Origin: Microbacterium sp. MYb45
Lineage (GTDB): Bacteria; Actinomycetota; Actinomycetes; Actinomycetales; Microbacteriaceae
Assembly (NCBI RefSeq): GCF_002979655.1
Contig: NZ_PCPG01000014.1
Coordinates: forward strand, 1-64,000
Direction of reading: 5' to 3'
Length of the DNA: 64,000 nucleotides
Under the pieces are notes generated by a model, which did no database searches, was not told the origin of the DNA, and was given only the letters and a program-made list of their open reading frames with translations. Within the stretch, counting starts at the first letter, position 1. Each line of letters opens with the position of its first letter. Below are positions 18,341 to 26,784 of the stretch, piece after piece. Position numbers and translations under genes: made by a program.

Positions 18341-20181
18341 GCCGACACCCCGATCTCCGCCGACTCGCGCACGCGTTCGTCCGCATCGTCGACGACGAGC
18401 AGTTCCGCCATGTCTCCCGCACGCCACTCGCGCAGCAGGCGGTGGAACGCGACCGGTCCCGGCGAGTACGTGAGCCCGCCGATCGTGCGCGAACCCTCTC
18501 CGTTGTAATAGCCGGGCGTGCACTGGGCCTGGAACTCCGATACATCTCTCGAGGTCTCCACGACCGTGCGGCACCAGGCGTCCTCGGCCTCGGCGGTCGG
18601 CTCGATGCGGCGCGCACCGACCTGCTGCGCACGCGCGATCACAGTCGTGATGTGCAGCGCCTGCTCCTGCAGGATGTGCACGAAGTTCACCGAGTTCGCG
18701 TTCTGCATCGGGCCGAGCTGGAACAGGTTGGGGAACCCGTGGGTGGTGAATCCGTGCAGCGTCCGCGGCCCCATCCCCCAGGCCTCGAGAAGGGCTCGAC
18801 CTCCCCGCCCGGACACGGGCAGGGTGCCCGACACCACCCCTGAGACCCCGACGTCGAATCCGGTGGCGAAGATGAGGCAGTCCACCTCGTACTCCGCGTC
18901 GCCGACCACGATCGACGTCTCCGTGAGCGCCGTGATGCCGTGCGTGTCGGCCGTGTCGACGAGCGTCACGTTCGGGCGGTTGAAGGCCTGCAGGTAGAGA
19001 TCGCTGAACCCCGGCCGCTTGCACATGTACCGGTACCAGGGCTTGAGGGCGTCTGCGGTGGCGGGGTCATCGACGGTCGCATCCACTCGAGCTCGCAGAG
19101 AATCCATCTTCGCGGCGTCATCGAGCTCCTCCTGCAGCAGGCGGTCCTCCTCCGTCAGAGTCCCGTCGACACTGCCGGAGAGGATGCTCCGCTGCAGCCG
19201 CTGCGTCGACGTCCACCCGTCCTGCACGAGGGGCTCGACGGGCTCGCCGGCCAGCACCTCGAGGAAGTTGTCCATCCGCTTGCGCTGCCAGCCGGGAGAT
19301 AGCGTCGCCACCCACTCCGGATCCGTGGGCCGGTTGTCACGCACATCGACGGTCGATGGCGTGCGCTGGAAGACCAACAGCTCACGCGCATGCTCGGCGA
19401 GGTGCGGGATCACCTGAAGCCCTGTCGCGCCCGTGCCCACCACGGCGACCCGCTTGTCGGCGAGCTTCGTCAGCCCGCCGTCCGCCGATCCGCCCGTGTA
19501 GGCGTAGTCCCAGCGGCTGGTGTGGAAGGTGTGACCCGTGAAGCGCTCGAAACCCGGGATGGCGGGGAGCTTCGGCTGCGTCAACGTGCCGGAGGAGGTG
19601 ATCACGTAGCGCGCGCGGAACACATCGCCTCGGTCGGTCTCGATGGCCCACTCGGATGCATCCTCGTCCCAGGTCAGACCGGTCGCACGGGTGTGGCCGA
19701 TGAAGTCGCGGTAGAGGTCATAGTGCTCCGCGATTCGGACCGCATGCTGACGGATCTCTTCGCCCGGCGCATAGCGCCTGCTCGGGATGTAGCCGGTCTC
19801 CTCCAGGAGTGGCATGTAGACGTACGACTCGATGTCGCAGTGGATGCCCGGGTAGCGGTTCCAGTACCAGGTTCCCCCGACGTCTCCTGCCTCGTCCATG
19901 AGGCGAACAGAGTCGATCCCCGCATCACGCAGCCCGGCGCCGGTGAGCAGCCCGCCGAAACCCGCTCCGATCACGAGCGCCTGGACGCGGTCACGCAGCG
20001 GCTCGCGCTCCACGCGCGGCGTGTACGGATCCTTCGCGTAGTAGCCGTATTCGCCGAGAGCCGATCGATACTGGGTCGCTCCATCGGGGCGGACCCGCCG
20101 CTCCCTCTCCTGCGCGTACTTCTCTCGCAGCGCCTGGAGATGCTGGGTCTCACCCTCGGTGCTCTGTGCCTCGTCCGTCAT
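18337..20181 (-). CDS. Baeyer-Villiger-type flavin monooxygenase
   Basis: FAD/NADPH enzyme of 614 residues that inserts oxygen next to a ketone to give an ester or lactone. It has the FAD Rossmann motif GAGFGG (about residue 72), the type I fingerprint FTGHTFHTSRWD (FxGxxxHxxxW) near residue 215, and the second nucleotide motif GTGATG about residue 250. An N-terminal extension of about 65 residues, as in the longer cyclopentadecanone/steroid-type subgroup, precedes the fold. Start ATG has AGGAGG 8 bp upstream. Divergent from marR and cotranscribed with the lipoprotein. Substrate unknown. Confidence 0.92.
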   Translation of the reverse strand: MTDEAQSTEGETQHLQALREKYAQERERRVRPDGATQYRSALGEYGYYAKDPYTPRVEREPLRDRVQALVIGAGFGGLLTGAGLRDAGIDSVRLMDEAGDVGGTWYWNRYPGIHCDIESYVYMPLLEETGYIPSRRYAPGEEIRQHAVRIAEHYDLYRDFIGHTRATGLTWDEDASEWAIETDRGDVFRARYVITSSGTLTQPKLPAIPGFERFTGHTFHTSRWDYAYTGGSADGGLTKLADKRVAVVGTGATGLQVIPHLAEHARELLVFQRTPSTVDVRDNRPTDPEWVATLSPGWQRKRMDNFLEVLAGEPVEPLVQDGWTSTQRLQRSILSGSVDGTLTEEDRLLQEELDDAAKMDSLRARVDATVDDPATADALKPWYRYMCKRPGFSDLYLQAFNRPNVTLVDTADTHGITALTETSIVVGDAEYEVDCLIFATGFDVGVSGVVSGTLPVSGRGGRALLEAWGMGPRTLHGFTTHGFPNLFQLGPMQNANSVNFVHILQEQALHITTVIARAQQVGARRIEPTAEAEDAWCRTVVETSRDVSEFQAQCTPGYYNGEGSRTIGGLTYSPGPVAFHRLLREWRAGDMAELLVVDDADERVRESAEIGVSA

Positions 20182-20285
20182 GGTTCCGTCCTCCTGTCGC
20201 CGGGGCGCGGGCGCAGGTCGGCGCGAACTGGGGACGGCGCGAACATGAACCCGACACGACCCCGGATCGGTTCCTTGTCAGAAGG

Positions 20286-20300
20286 TTAGCCTGAGGCTAA
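20286..20300. promoter_or_regulatory. Perfect palindrome, probable MarR operator
   Basis: TTAGCC-TGA-GGCTAA, perfect 6-bp arms, in the 162-bp gap between the divergent monooxygenase and marR genes. Position and symmetry fit a MarR-type site controlling both. The sequence also partly resembles an iron (DtxR) box, but only one half matches. Confidence 0.6.
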
Positions 20301-20333
20301 GTAAATATCGCTGGGAATACCCCCAGAGCGCGT

Positions 20334-20346
20334 TACGGTACAGGTG
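20334..20346 (+). promoter_or_regulatory. Leaderless -10 element of marR
   Basis: TACGGT (20334-20339) followed by exactly 6 nt and the GTG start; no ribosome site is present. One of ten starts in the window with this geometry. Confidence 0.55.
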
Positions 20347-20807
20347 TGAGCGATGACCGGAGGCGTGCGGAGGCACTGGAGAACATCGATGCCCTCACCC
20401 TGGCGGTCTCGGTGCGCTCACTTCCCCGGATGATCGGCTCCCTGCTGAGCACGCAGCTGACGATCCAGCAGCTCAAGGTGCTGACATCCATCGTCGTGTC
20501 GGATCGCAGCACGATCAGTGGCCTCGCGTCGTCGTTCGAGGTGTCACTCGCGACGATGTCGAAGCTCGTCGAGCGGCTCGTCGACCAGGGGCTCGTCGAA
20601 CGGCTCACGGATGCCGTCGACCAGCGCGTGCGACGCTTGATGCCCACGCCTCTCGGGCGAGATGTGATCGGGAAGATCATGGCGGCTCGCCCCGAGATGG
20701 GCGCGGACATCCTTGACGGGCTGACGATCGACGAGCTGGAATCGCTTGCCGTCGGCCTGCGGGCGATCAATCGACAGCTGCAGGCCGCGGCGACACGCGA
20801 CGGCTGA
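20346..20807 (+). CDS. MarR-family regulator
   Basis: Winged-helix regulator of 153 residues. The recognition region is ISGLASSFEVSLATMSKLVERLVDQGLVERLTDAVDQRV (seen in parts, about residues 58-95), with the wing DxRxRR-like DAVDQRVRRLMPT. It is divergent from the Baeyer-Villiger operon with a palindrome between, so it probably represses that operon and itself in response to a small aromatic or ketone ligand (inference). GTG start chosen from the leaderless -10 spacing. Converges on the GH78 gene with a 9-bp gap. Confidence 0.88.
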   Translation: MSDDRRRAEALENIDALTLAVSVRSLPRMIGSLLSTQLTIQQLKVLTSIVVSDRSTISGLASSFEVSLATMSKLVERLVDQGLVERLTDAVDQRVRRLMPTPLGRDVIGKIMAARPEMGADILDGLTIDELESLAVGLRAINRQLQAAATRDG

Positions 20808-20816
20808 TCCGCGCCC

Positions 20817-23501
20817 TCAGCGAGCCCCGGCGCGACCGCCCGTGCCCGAGAAGGAACCGGGTCCGGCCGCCCGCGTCGTCCCGTCGGGGAAGACCACGGT
20901 CGCGCGACTCCCTGCCGGGATGTCCGCCTCGACCACCAGCTCGTCCCCCTCGATGCGCCACTCCACCCGGATCCGCCCCTGAGGGCTGTCGAGGTGTCCC
21001 TTCGCCCAGGTGACCCCGCCGCCCGGGAGCGGCGCGATCGTGAACGACTCCCAGGCGATCGACCCCGGACCCTGACGGAGACCGAGCGTGTGGGTATGCA
21101 GGAAGCGGATGACCGCACCCTTGCTGTAGTGGTTCAGTGACTCATGGGCGACACCTTCGCCGTCGATGCCTTCCCAGTCCTCCCAGACCGTCGTCGCACC
21201 CCTGTCGATCATGTACATCCATGAGGGTGCGCTCCGCTGGAAGAGCAGGTCATAGGCGACATCCGCATGCCCACTGTCGGCGAGCACCGGCAGCAGGTCT
21301 CCCGTCGAGAGGAATCCGGTGCCGAGATGGGTACCGGCGTCGCGGATGAGTTCAACGAGGCGCTGCGCGGCGGCCGGGCGCAGCGATTCGGGAATGAGCC
21401 CGAACGAGAGCGCCCGCACGTAGGCGGCCTGGGTGTCCTGCACCGTACGCCCGTCATCGGTGACGAACTCGGTACGCCACGCGTCGAGCACGCGCTCGGC
21501 GATCGCGGCATACTTCGCCGATTCGCCCGTTCGGCCGAGCACGGCCGCGGCATCCGCGAGGATATGAGCGGAGCGATACAGGTAGGCGGTTCCCACCTCT
21601 CCCTTGTCGGCCATGAACCAGGCCATGGGGTTCGTCTTGATCGGGTCGAGACGCGACCCGTCCTCCGCCTTCGCGACGGGCTCGGTCCACTCCCCCCAGT
21701 GGAATGTGCCGTCCCACAGATACTCCTCGTGCGGCTGCGGCTCGGCAGAGCGCTCGACGCGAGAATGATGCCGATTCGCACGGGCGGCCCCGAGCTCCCA
21801 CTCCACCCACCGCACCATCGCGTCCCAGTTCTCCTCGAGAACTCGAACGTCGCCGTATGCGGAGTACATCTCCCACGGGACGAAGGTGATCGCGTCACCC
21901 CACCCGGAGGAGCCCGTCATCATGGCGAACTGGTCGTCGAGCTTGTGCTTGATGCGACGGCCGTCAGGCGAGAAGTTCGCGACGCGACCGTCGTCGAGCT
22001 GATCGTCGCGCACCGACTGCAGCCACTTGCGAGTGAATCCGAGCACGTCGTACAGGCGCGCAGCGGTCGGCGCGAACACCTGGTAGTCGCCCGTCCACGC
22101 TAGACGCTCACGGGTCGGGCAGTCGGTCGGCACATCCACCGCATTGCCGCGGAAACTCCAGTCGGCGATGTCGTGCAGCCGGTTGAGGTCGGGATCACTC
22201 GACTCGAAAGATGCGGTGCGACGCAGATCCGTCTGCACGACCTGCATCTGCGCGGACGCCGGGTCGAACGGAGCGCCGTGGCGCGTGATCCTGGCGTACT
22301 GGAATCCGTGCACCGTGTGACGCGGCTCGAAGATCTCTCCGCCTCCGGCGGAGACCACTTCGTCGTGCTGCACGAAGACGACGTCGGGCTCCCCCGGCTT
22401 CGTGGAATCGAGGTGCGACGTGTCGAGATCGCCATCCGGCCCCACGTACTCGCCGTAGTCGACGACGGTGCGGATGCCCGCAGGCCCCAGATCCGCCAGC
22501 CGCAGCCAGCCGGAGGCGTTCTGACCGAAGTCGAGCACCCAGGTGTCGTCCGCGAGGCGGGTCGCGTTCACCGCGTCGCGCGTCTCCACGACCCGGACGG
22601 GTGGAGCCGGCGACCACGAGATCGACGGACCTTCGACCGCGCCGACGATCACGGCTTCCGCAGACCCGGCATCCGCACGGAAATCGGTCGTCTGCCCGTC
22701 CATCAGGTCGGCGCGGATCACTCTGGACCGAGCGCTGGTCCAGTCTCCGTCGGTGCGGATCACCTGTCGCGAGCCGTCGGAAAGCCCGAGGTGAAGTTCA
22801 GCTCGCGCTGCGAGAGTCGTGCCCCACCCCGCCGGCAGACGGAACGCCCCGACCTGCCCGCGATACCAGCCGTCGGAGAGCTCGATCTCGAGCGAGTTCT
22901 CGCCATCGCTCAGCATCCGTGTCACATCGGCAGCCTGTGCGTAGAGGGTGCGGTCGTACGAGGTCGACCCCGGCGACAGCTCGGCCGTGCCGACCCGCTC
23001 GCCGTTGATGCGAGCTTCGTAGACGCCGAGTGCGGTCGAGTACAGCCGCGCCGAGACGATGCCACTGGCCCCGAAGGTGTGAGCGAGCGTGTGAGCACCC
23101 CGCGCCCCGTATCCGGGATCGTCGTGTTCGACGGGACTGATCCACTCGGCGGTCCAATCCGCGTCGAGCAGTCCGCACTCGAAGGATGCCCAGTCCGACC
23201 ATTCCGAGAGACGATCCCCGTGGTTCGCACGTGCGCGCCACTGGACCCGCTGACCGCTCGACAGCGGAACCCACGGCCAGTCGATGAAGAGGTGCGCGTC
23301 GGCGCCGAGCGGCACCAGTGCCCGACGCTCACCGTCGACGATCGCCTCGAGCTCGAACCCGGTCCACGCCGCCGCGGCGACCGGGACCGTGAACGACAGC
23401 CGCGGCGCACCCTCGGAGACGGTGAACTCGTCGCCGCCGCTGTCGATCCGCAGATCGTAGGGCGCGGTGGGCACGGATGCCGGGTTCGATGTGAGCGTCA
23501 T
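20817..23501 (-). CDS. Alpha-L-rhamnosidase (GH78)
   Basis: Intracellular enzyme of 894 residues that removes terminal alpha-L-rhamnose from glycosides. Domain order fits GH78: an N-terminal fibronectin-like domain, the Bac_rhamnosid_N domain (LYSTALGVYEARINGERVG, about 165-185; TSYDRTLYAQAADVT), a concanavalin-like domain (WVLDFGQNASGW), the (alpha/alpha)6 barrel with the acidic signature DVPTDCPTRERLAWTGD near residue 450, and a C-terminal beta-sandwich. No signal peptide. It starts 1 bp after the stop of the upstream carrier, so rhamnosides are probably imported and then cleaved. Ribosome site GGGAG 9 bp upstream. Confidence 0.94.
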   Translation of the reverse strand: MTLTSNPASVPTAPYDLRIDSGGDEFTVSEGAPRLSFTVPVAAAAWTGFELEAIVDGERRALVPLGADAHLFIDWPWVPLSSGQRVQWRARANHGDRLSEWSDWASFECGLLDADWTAEWISPVEHDDPGYGARGAHTLAHTFGASGIVSARLYSTALGVYEARINGERVGTAELSPGSTSYDRTLYAQAADVTRMLSDGENSLEIELSDGWYRGQVGAFRLPAGWGTTLAARAELHLGLSDGSRQVIRTDGDWTSARSRVIRADLMDGQTTDFRADAGSAEAVIVGAVEGPSISWSPAPPVRVVETRDAVNATRLADDTWVLDFGQNASGWLRLADLGPAGIRTVVDYGEYVGPDGDLDTSHLDSTKPGEPDVVFVQHDEVVSAGGGEIFEPRHTVHGFQYARITRHGAPFDPASAQMQVVQTDLRRTASFESSDPDLNRLHDIADWSFRGNAVDVPTDCPTRERLAWTGDYQVFAPTAARLYDVLGFTRKWLQSVRDDQLDDGRVANFSPDGRRIKHKLDDQFAMMTGSSGWGDAITFVPWEMYSAYGDVRVLEENWDAMVRWVEWELGAARANRHHSRVERSAEPQPHEEYLWDGTFHWGEWTEPVAKAEDGSRLDPIKTNPMAWFMADKGEVGTAYLYRSAHILADAAAVLGRTGESAKYAAIAERVLDAWRTEFVTDDGRTVQDTQAAYVRALSFGLIPESLRPAAAQRLVELIRDAGTHLGTGFLSTGDLLPVLADSGHADVAYDLLFQRSAPSWMYMIDRGATTVWEDWEGIDGEGVAHESLNHYSKGAVIRFLHTHTLGLRQGPGSIAWESFTIAPLPGGGVTWAKGHLDSPQGRIRVEWRIEGDELVVEADIPAGSRATVVFPDGTTRAAGPGSFSGTGGRAGAR

Positions 23502-23502
23502 C

Positions 23503-24855
23503 TCAACGCACTCCCTTGACCTTGAACATGATGATCAGACCGCCGATGAGGGCGAACACTGCGCCGATCAAGTAGAGCAGCGTGTAGTTCTTCTCGGCGC
23601 CCACGGCCCCGATCGTGATGATCAGCGGAGCGACCAGCGGGGCGATCGCGCTGGGGATCTTCTGGGCGAACGCCACGACGGCCATGTAGCGGCCGGACTC
23701 GGCGCGGTCGGGAATGATCGCGTACACGATCGCCTGGTCGACGGTGGCGAACACCGCGATCGCGAGCTGCATGAGGACGGCACCGATGATCAGCTGCGGC
23801 AGCGACCACGCGAAGGCCTCGGCGAGCGCACCGCCGATGAAGATGAACGCGGCGATCAGCACGAAGAGTCGACGTCGCTTGAGCTTGTCCGAGAGGAAAC
23901 CTCCCAGCAGCGCGCCACCAGCGGCGGCGACGACTCCGAGCATGCCGACGGTGGCGACGACACCCGCGACCTCGCGCACCGGCAGGTCGAGACGCTGGGC
24001 ATAGAAGAACGTGCCGAAGGTCGTGTTGAAGTACAGGCCGATGAAGAACACCATGCGGCCGACCCAGTTCCAGGCGAAGTCCGGGTACTTGCGAGCGTTG
24101 AAGCCGTAGCCCGCGATGACCTTCTTGAGCGTGACGCTCGAGTCGACGACCAGGTCCTTCGAGCTGCCCTCCTTCTTGAAGGTCGGGAGCAGCACGAGCA
24201 GCACGACGCCGATCACGGCGGGAACGAAGAACACCAGGAAGGTGCTGTACGACACGGCGTAGGCGATTCCGATGCCGAGCACCGGCGCGACCTGGGTCAT
24301 CAGACCCGTCAGGGCCGAGACCTTGCCGCGCTGCTCCTCGGGCAGCTTGTCGGCCTGCAGAGTCTGGATCGCCGCGCCGGCAGTCGACCAGCCGGTCATG
24401 GCGATGACCCAGCCGGCACCGACGAGCAGCAGGTTGGGGGCGAAGCCGATGATGACCGCGCCGACGAGACCGAGGGCAGCGCCGAGGAACAGGAAGGGGG
24501 TGCGTCGCCCGAAGCGCGACCGGGTGCGGTCGCTCCAGATGCCGATCATGGGGCTGAGCACGAGGAAGATGAGCTGCGCGGTGCCGGTGACGTAGCCGAG
24601 CACCTCTTCGTGCCCCGGAGCGAGCTCGGTGATGCGCAGTGCGAGCCCGTAGGCCAGCGGCACCATCATCGCGATGGATGCACCGAAATTGGCCAGCATC
24701 AGCCAGAAGATGTACCCGCCGCTGACCTTGGCGGTCGGCTCGGAGCCGACGGGGGTTCCCTCCAGCGGAGTGCCGTCAGGCGTGTTCCCGCCTACCGGCT
24801 GTGCCGCAGCGATCGAGTCGATCGTGTCGCTGCGGTCGAATTCACTCTTGGTCAC
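23503..24855 (-). CDS. MFS/GPH-like sugar transporter 2
   Basis: Twelve-helix carrier of 450 residues with a 55-residue hydrophilic N terminus rich in Thr/Gly/Pro. SDRTRSRFGRRTP follows helix 2. It is a paralogue of the carrier at 3269-4630 (DFAWNW, AQRLDLPVREVAGV, GRYMAVVAFAQKIP are shared with small changes). It is in one operon with GH78, so a rhamnoside is the likely cargo. The GTG at 24855 is chosen because AAGGAG lies 5 bp upstream; the open frame extends further without similarity. A LacI-family operator lies 75 bp upstream. Confidence 0.88.
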   Translation of the reverse strand: MTKSEFDRSDTIDSIAAAQPVGGNTPDGTPLEGTPVGSEPTAKVSGGYIFWLMLANFGASIAMMVPLAYGLALRITELAPGHEEVLGYVTGTAQLIFLVLSPMIGIWSDRTRSRFGRRTPFLFLGAALGLVGAVIIGFAPNLLLVGAGWVIAMTGWSTAGAAIQTLQADKLPEEQRGKVSALTGLMTQVAPVLGIGIAYAVSYSTFLVFFVPAVIGVVLLVLLPTFKKEGSSKDLVVDSSVTLKKVIAGYGFNARKYPDFAWNWVGRMVFFIGLYFNTTFGTFFYAQRLDLPVREVAGVVATVGMLGVVAAAGGALLGGFLSDKLKRRRLFVLIAAFIFIGGALAEAFAWSLPQLIIGAVLMQLAIAVFATVDQAIVYAIIPDRAESGRYMAVVAFAQKIPSAIAPLVAPLIITIGAVGAEKNYTLLYLIGAVFALIGGLIIMFKVKGVR

Positions 24856-24930
24856 CTGGACTCCTTCATCGTTCAGTGATCCGCGGCGCCCATCAGTGGG
24901 CGTCGTCGCGAGATGTGATCGAAATCCGTT

Positions 24931-24946
24931 TGGCAACCGATTGTCG
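24931..24946. promoter_or_regulatory. LacI-family operator upstream of carrier 2
   Basis: TGGCAACCGATTGTCG, 15 of 16 positions of the island operator, 75 bp upstream of the carrier 2/GH78 operon and 57 bp upstream of the divergent tetR gene. Unlike at uidA, uxaC and the ABC operon, I do not see a good -10 seventeen bp from its TTGCCA. Confidence 0.65.
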
Positions 24947-24959
24947 ATCCTGAGCGATA

Positions 24960-24976
24960 GTAACCACTTTGGTAAC
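24960..24976. promoter_or_regulatory. Imperfect inverted repeat, possible TetR site
   Basis: GTAACC-ACTTT-GGTAAC, arms matching at 5 of 6 positions, 27 bp before the tetR 2 start. The same GTTACC/GGTAAC hexamer also occurs beside the LacI-type operators at 5954-5959 and 13403-13408, so it may be a shared half-site for the two paralogous TetR proteins. Confidence 0.4.
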
Positions 24977-25003
24977 AGAAGGCAAAAGTGAGAGGGTGGG
25001 AAC

Positions 25004-25636
25004 ATGACGTCGCCGCTGACAGCCGAGCCCTCCCCGCGCCGCCGAGGGCAGAGTGCTTCCACCCCGGCGAGACGCGCGGAGATCGTCGAGGCCGCGCTCG
25101 CGAGCTTCGCCGAACACGGCTACGAACGGGCATCCCTCCGTGACATCGCCAGTCGCGCAGGCCTCACCCACGCGGCACTGCTGCGCCATTTCTCCGGCAA
25201 GGAGGAGCTGCTGCCCGCCGCCCTCGCCCAGCGCGAAGAGCACGAGGAAGACCTCGCCGCTCGGATCATGACGGCGCACGTGCCCGGCGAGCAGATCCTG
25301 AGCGCTGTACTGGCCGACGAGTTCGCGCACCCCGACTTCCAGCGCAACTGGATGGCACTCACGGTGGCCGCCACGAACCCGGAGCATCCGGCGCACGGCT
25401 TCTTCCTCGGACGCCGTGAGCGCATGCGCTCGCGCTTCACCGACGGCCCGCTGCCCACGAAAGAGGATGAACTGCTGACGGCGGACGAGAAGATCACCCT
25501 CGTCCTCGCGATGGTCGACGGTCTTCGCATTCAGGCTCTGCTCGACCCGACGCGAGATGCCCTCGGGCTGCTGGCGACCTTCATGAAGCTCATCGCTGCC
25601 CAGCCGCCCACGGCATCGTCGGAGGGCGCGCAGTGA
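25004..25636 (+). CDS. TetR-family regulator 2
   Basis: Repressor of 210 residues with a 20-residue basic tail, a TetR helix-turn-helix (IVEAALASFAEHGYERASL, then GLTHAALLRHFSGKEELL, about residues 25-70) and a C-terminal ligand domain with LAMVDGLRIQALL. Paralogue of the TetR protein at 6003. It is divergent from the carrier 2/GH78 operon and overlaps the next gene (GTGA), so it probably controls both directions. Ligand probably a rhamnoside or its breakdown product (inference). Ribosome site is weak (GAGAGGG). Confidence 0.88.
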   Translation: MTSPLTAEPSPRRRGQSASTPARRAEIVEAALASFAEHGYERASLRDIASRAGLTHAALLRHFSGKEELLPAALAQREEHEEDLAARIMTAHVPGEQILSAVLADEFAHPDFQRNWMALTVAATNPEHPAHGFFLGRRERMRSRFTDGPLPTKEDELLTADEKITLVLAMVDGLRIQALLDPTRDALGLLATFMKLIAAQPPTASSEGAQ

Positions 25637-26490
25637 ACGAGCGCCCGCTGAAGGCGATCCAGCAGATCCAACTCGGCACTGTGCTCTCGACCGAGCAGCA
25701 GGCACGCGAGACGCTGGGGCTGCTCGAGCGTGCCGGGTTCGAAGGCATCGAGCTGAACGGCTTCATGACCCGCCCGACGCCCCTGTTCGTTCGGGCGCTG
25801 ACGAGAGCATCCGGGATGCCGGTCGGCCGCGGCGGACGGCTCGATTGGCCGGAGCTCATTCGCGGCACGTCACTGAAGGTCGTCGGCCTCCATGAGGACC
25901 TCGGCACTGTCGAGCGCGAGCCGGATGCTGTGATCTCGCGAGCGGCGAGCTTCGACACCAGACACGTCGTCATCACCGGCATGCACCGGTTCGACTACAC
26001 CGACGAGGCACAGGTACGAGATCTTGCCCTGCGGCTCAACGTCGCGGGCCGCATGCTCGCCGCCGGCGACGTCTCCCTTCTCTACCACAATCACAATGTC
26101 GAGTTCCGTCGCCTGCCATCGGGGCGCACGGCATTCTCCGTCCTCATCGCAGAGACGGACCCCGCAGCCGTCAACTTCGAGTTCGACTGCTATTGGCCGA
26201 CGACGGCAGGGGTAGACGCCCTCGCACTCATGCGCGAACTCGGCGAGCGGGTCGTACTGTGCCACACCACCGACCGCGGCACCCGCCGCAGAGGCTCTTC
26301 GCTGACCCCGATCGACAAAGCGGATGCCGTCGAGCTGGGCCTCGGGAACATGGACATCCCCTCGTTCATCGAGCAGGCGAAGCTCGCGGGAACACGGGCG
26401 GTGATCCTCGAGACACATCGCAACTGGATCGAAGGATCACCGATCAGAAGCTTTCAGACGAGCGCCGAACTCCTGAACCGTCACCTCTGA
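25633..26490 (+). CDS. Sugar phosphate isomerase/epimerase (xylose isomerase-like TIM barrel)
   Basis: Divalent-metal TIM-barrel protein of 285 residues. Metal-site motifs of the family are visible at strand ends: VVGLHEDLG, LLYHNHNVEF (about residue 155), NFEFDCYW, ELGLGNMD and a final ILETHRNW. Such proteins isomerise or epimerise ketoses, cyclitols or act as keto-glycoside enzymes; the substrate cannot be told. GTG start overlaps the tetR stop, so it is cotranscribed with the regulator and likely processes the sugar imported by the divergent carrier. Confidence 0.85.
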   Translation: MNERPLKAIQQIQLGTVLSTEQQARETLGLLERAGFEGIELNGFMTRPTPLFVRALTRASGMPVGRGGRLDWPELIRGTSLKVVGLHEDLGTVEREPDAVISRAASFDTRHVVITGMHRFDYTDEAQVRDLALRLNVAGRMLAAGDVSLLYHNHNVEFRRLPSGRTAFSVLIAETDPAAVNFEFDCYWPTTAGVDALALMRELGERVVLCHTTDRGTRRRGSSLTPIDKADAVELGLGNMDIPSFIEQAKLAGTRAVILETHRNWIEGSPIRSFQTSAELLNRHL

Positions 26491-26594
26491 CCGCGGCCAC
26501 CACCTCATCCCGTCACCAACCGTGAGGCCGCCGCGTACGTTGTCACTCGGAGACGGTTACCGCTGCGTTACCGCAAACCTCCCTCCGAGCATGA

Positions 26595-26639
26595 CGAAGG
26601 CCCCTCATCCCAGTGTTTCCAAGGGATTCGGGGCCTTCG
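26595..26639. terminator. Long hairpin terminator after tRNA-Ser
   Basis: Perfect 10-bp arms CGAAGGCCCC (26595-26604) and GGGGCCTTCG (26630-26639), with an inner ATCCC/GGGAT stem (26607-26611, 26623-26627). It lies 3 bp beyond the tRNA 3' end and 105 bp after the isomerase stop on the other strand, so it can serve both. Confidence 0.75.
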
Positions 26640-26642
26640 CGG

Positions 26643-26733
26643 TGGCGGTGACGGTGGGATTTGAACCCACGGTAGGGGGTTACCCTACACAACTTTTCGA
26701 GAGTTGCACCTTCGGCCGCTCGGACACGTCACC
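26643..26733 (-). tRNA. tRNA-Ser (anticodon CGA, reads UCG)
   Basis: Cloverleaf read on the minus strand: acceptor GGTGACG/CGTCACC with discriminator G, anticodon stem CAACT/AGTTG around loop CTCGAAA (anticodon CGA), a long variable arm (serine class), and T arm GTGGG-TTCAAAT-CCCAC. The 3' CCA appears encoded (positions 26645-26643). A hairpin terminator follows. Confidence 0.95.
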
Positions 26734-26784
26734 GCGGAATAGCTTACGCGACGCGGGGCGAGCGCGCGAATCGAGCGATGCGGG

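Noticed and set aside
20281..20300. DtxR-type iron box before the monooxygenase
   Set aside because: AGGTTAGCCT matches one half only; the perfect TTAGCC-TGA-GGCTAA palindrome beside marR is explained better as a MarR operator.
26520..26644. Small plus-strand frame covering the tRNA region (from 26522)
   Set aside because: It runs antisense through tRNA-Ser and its terminator and has no coding similarity.
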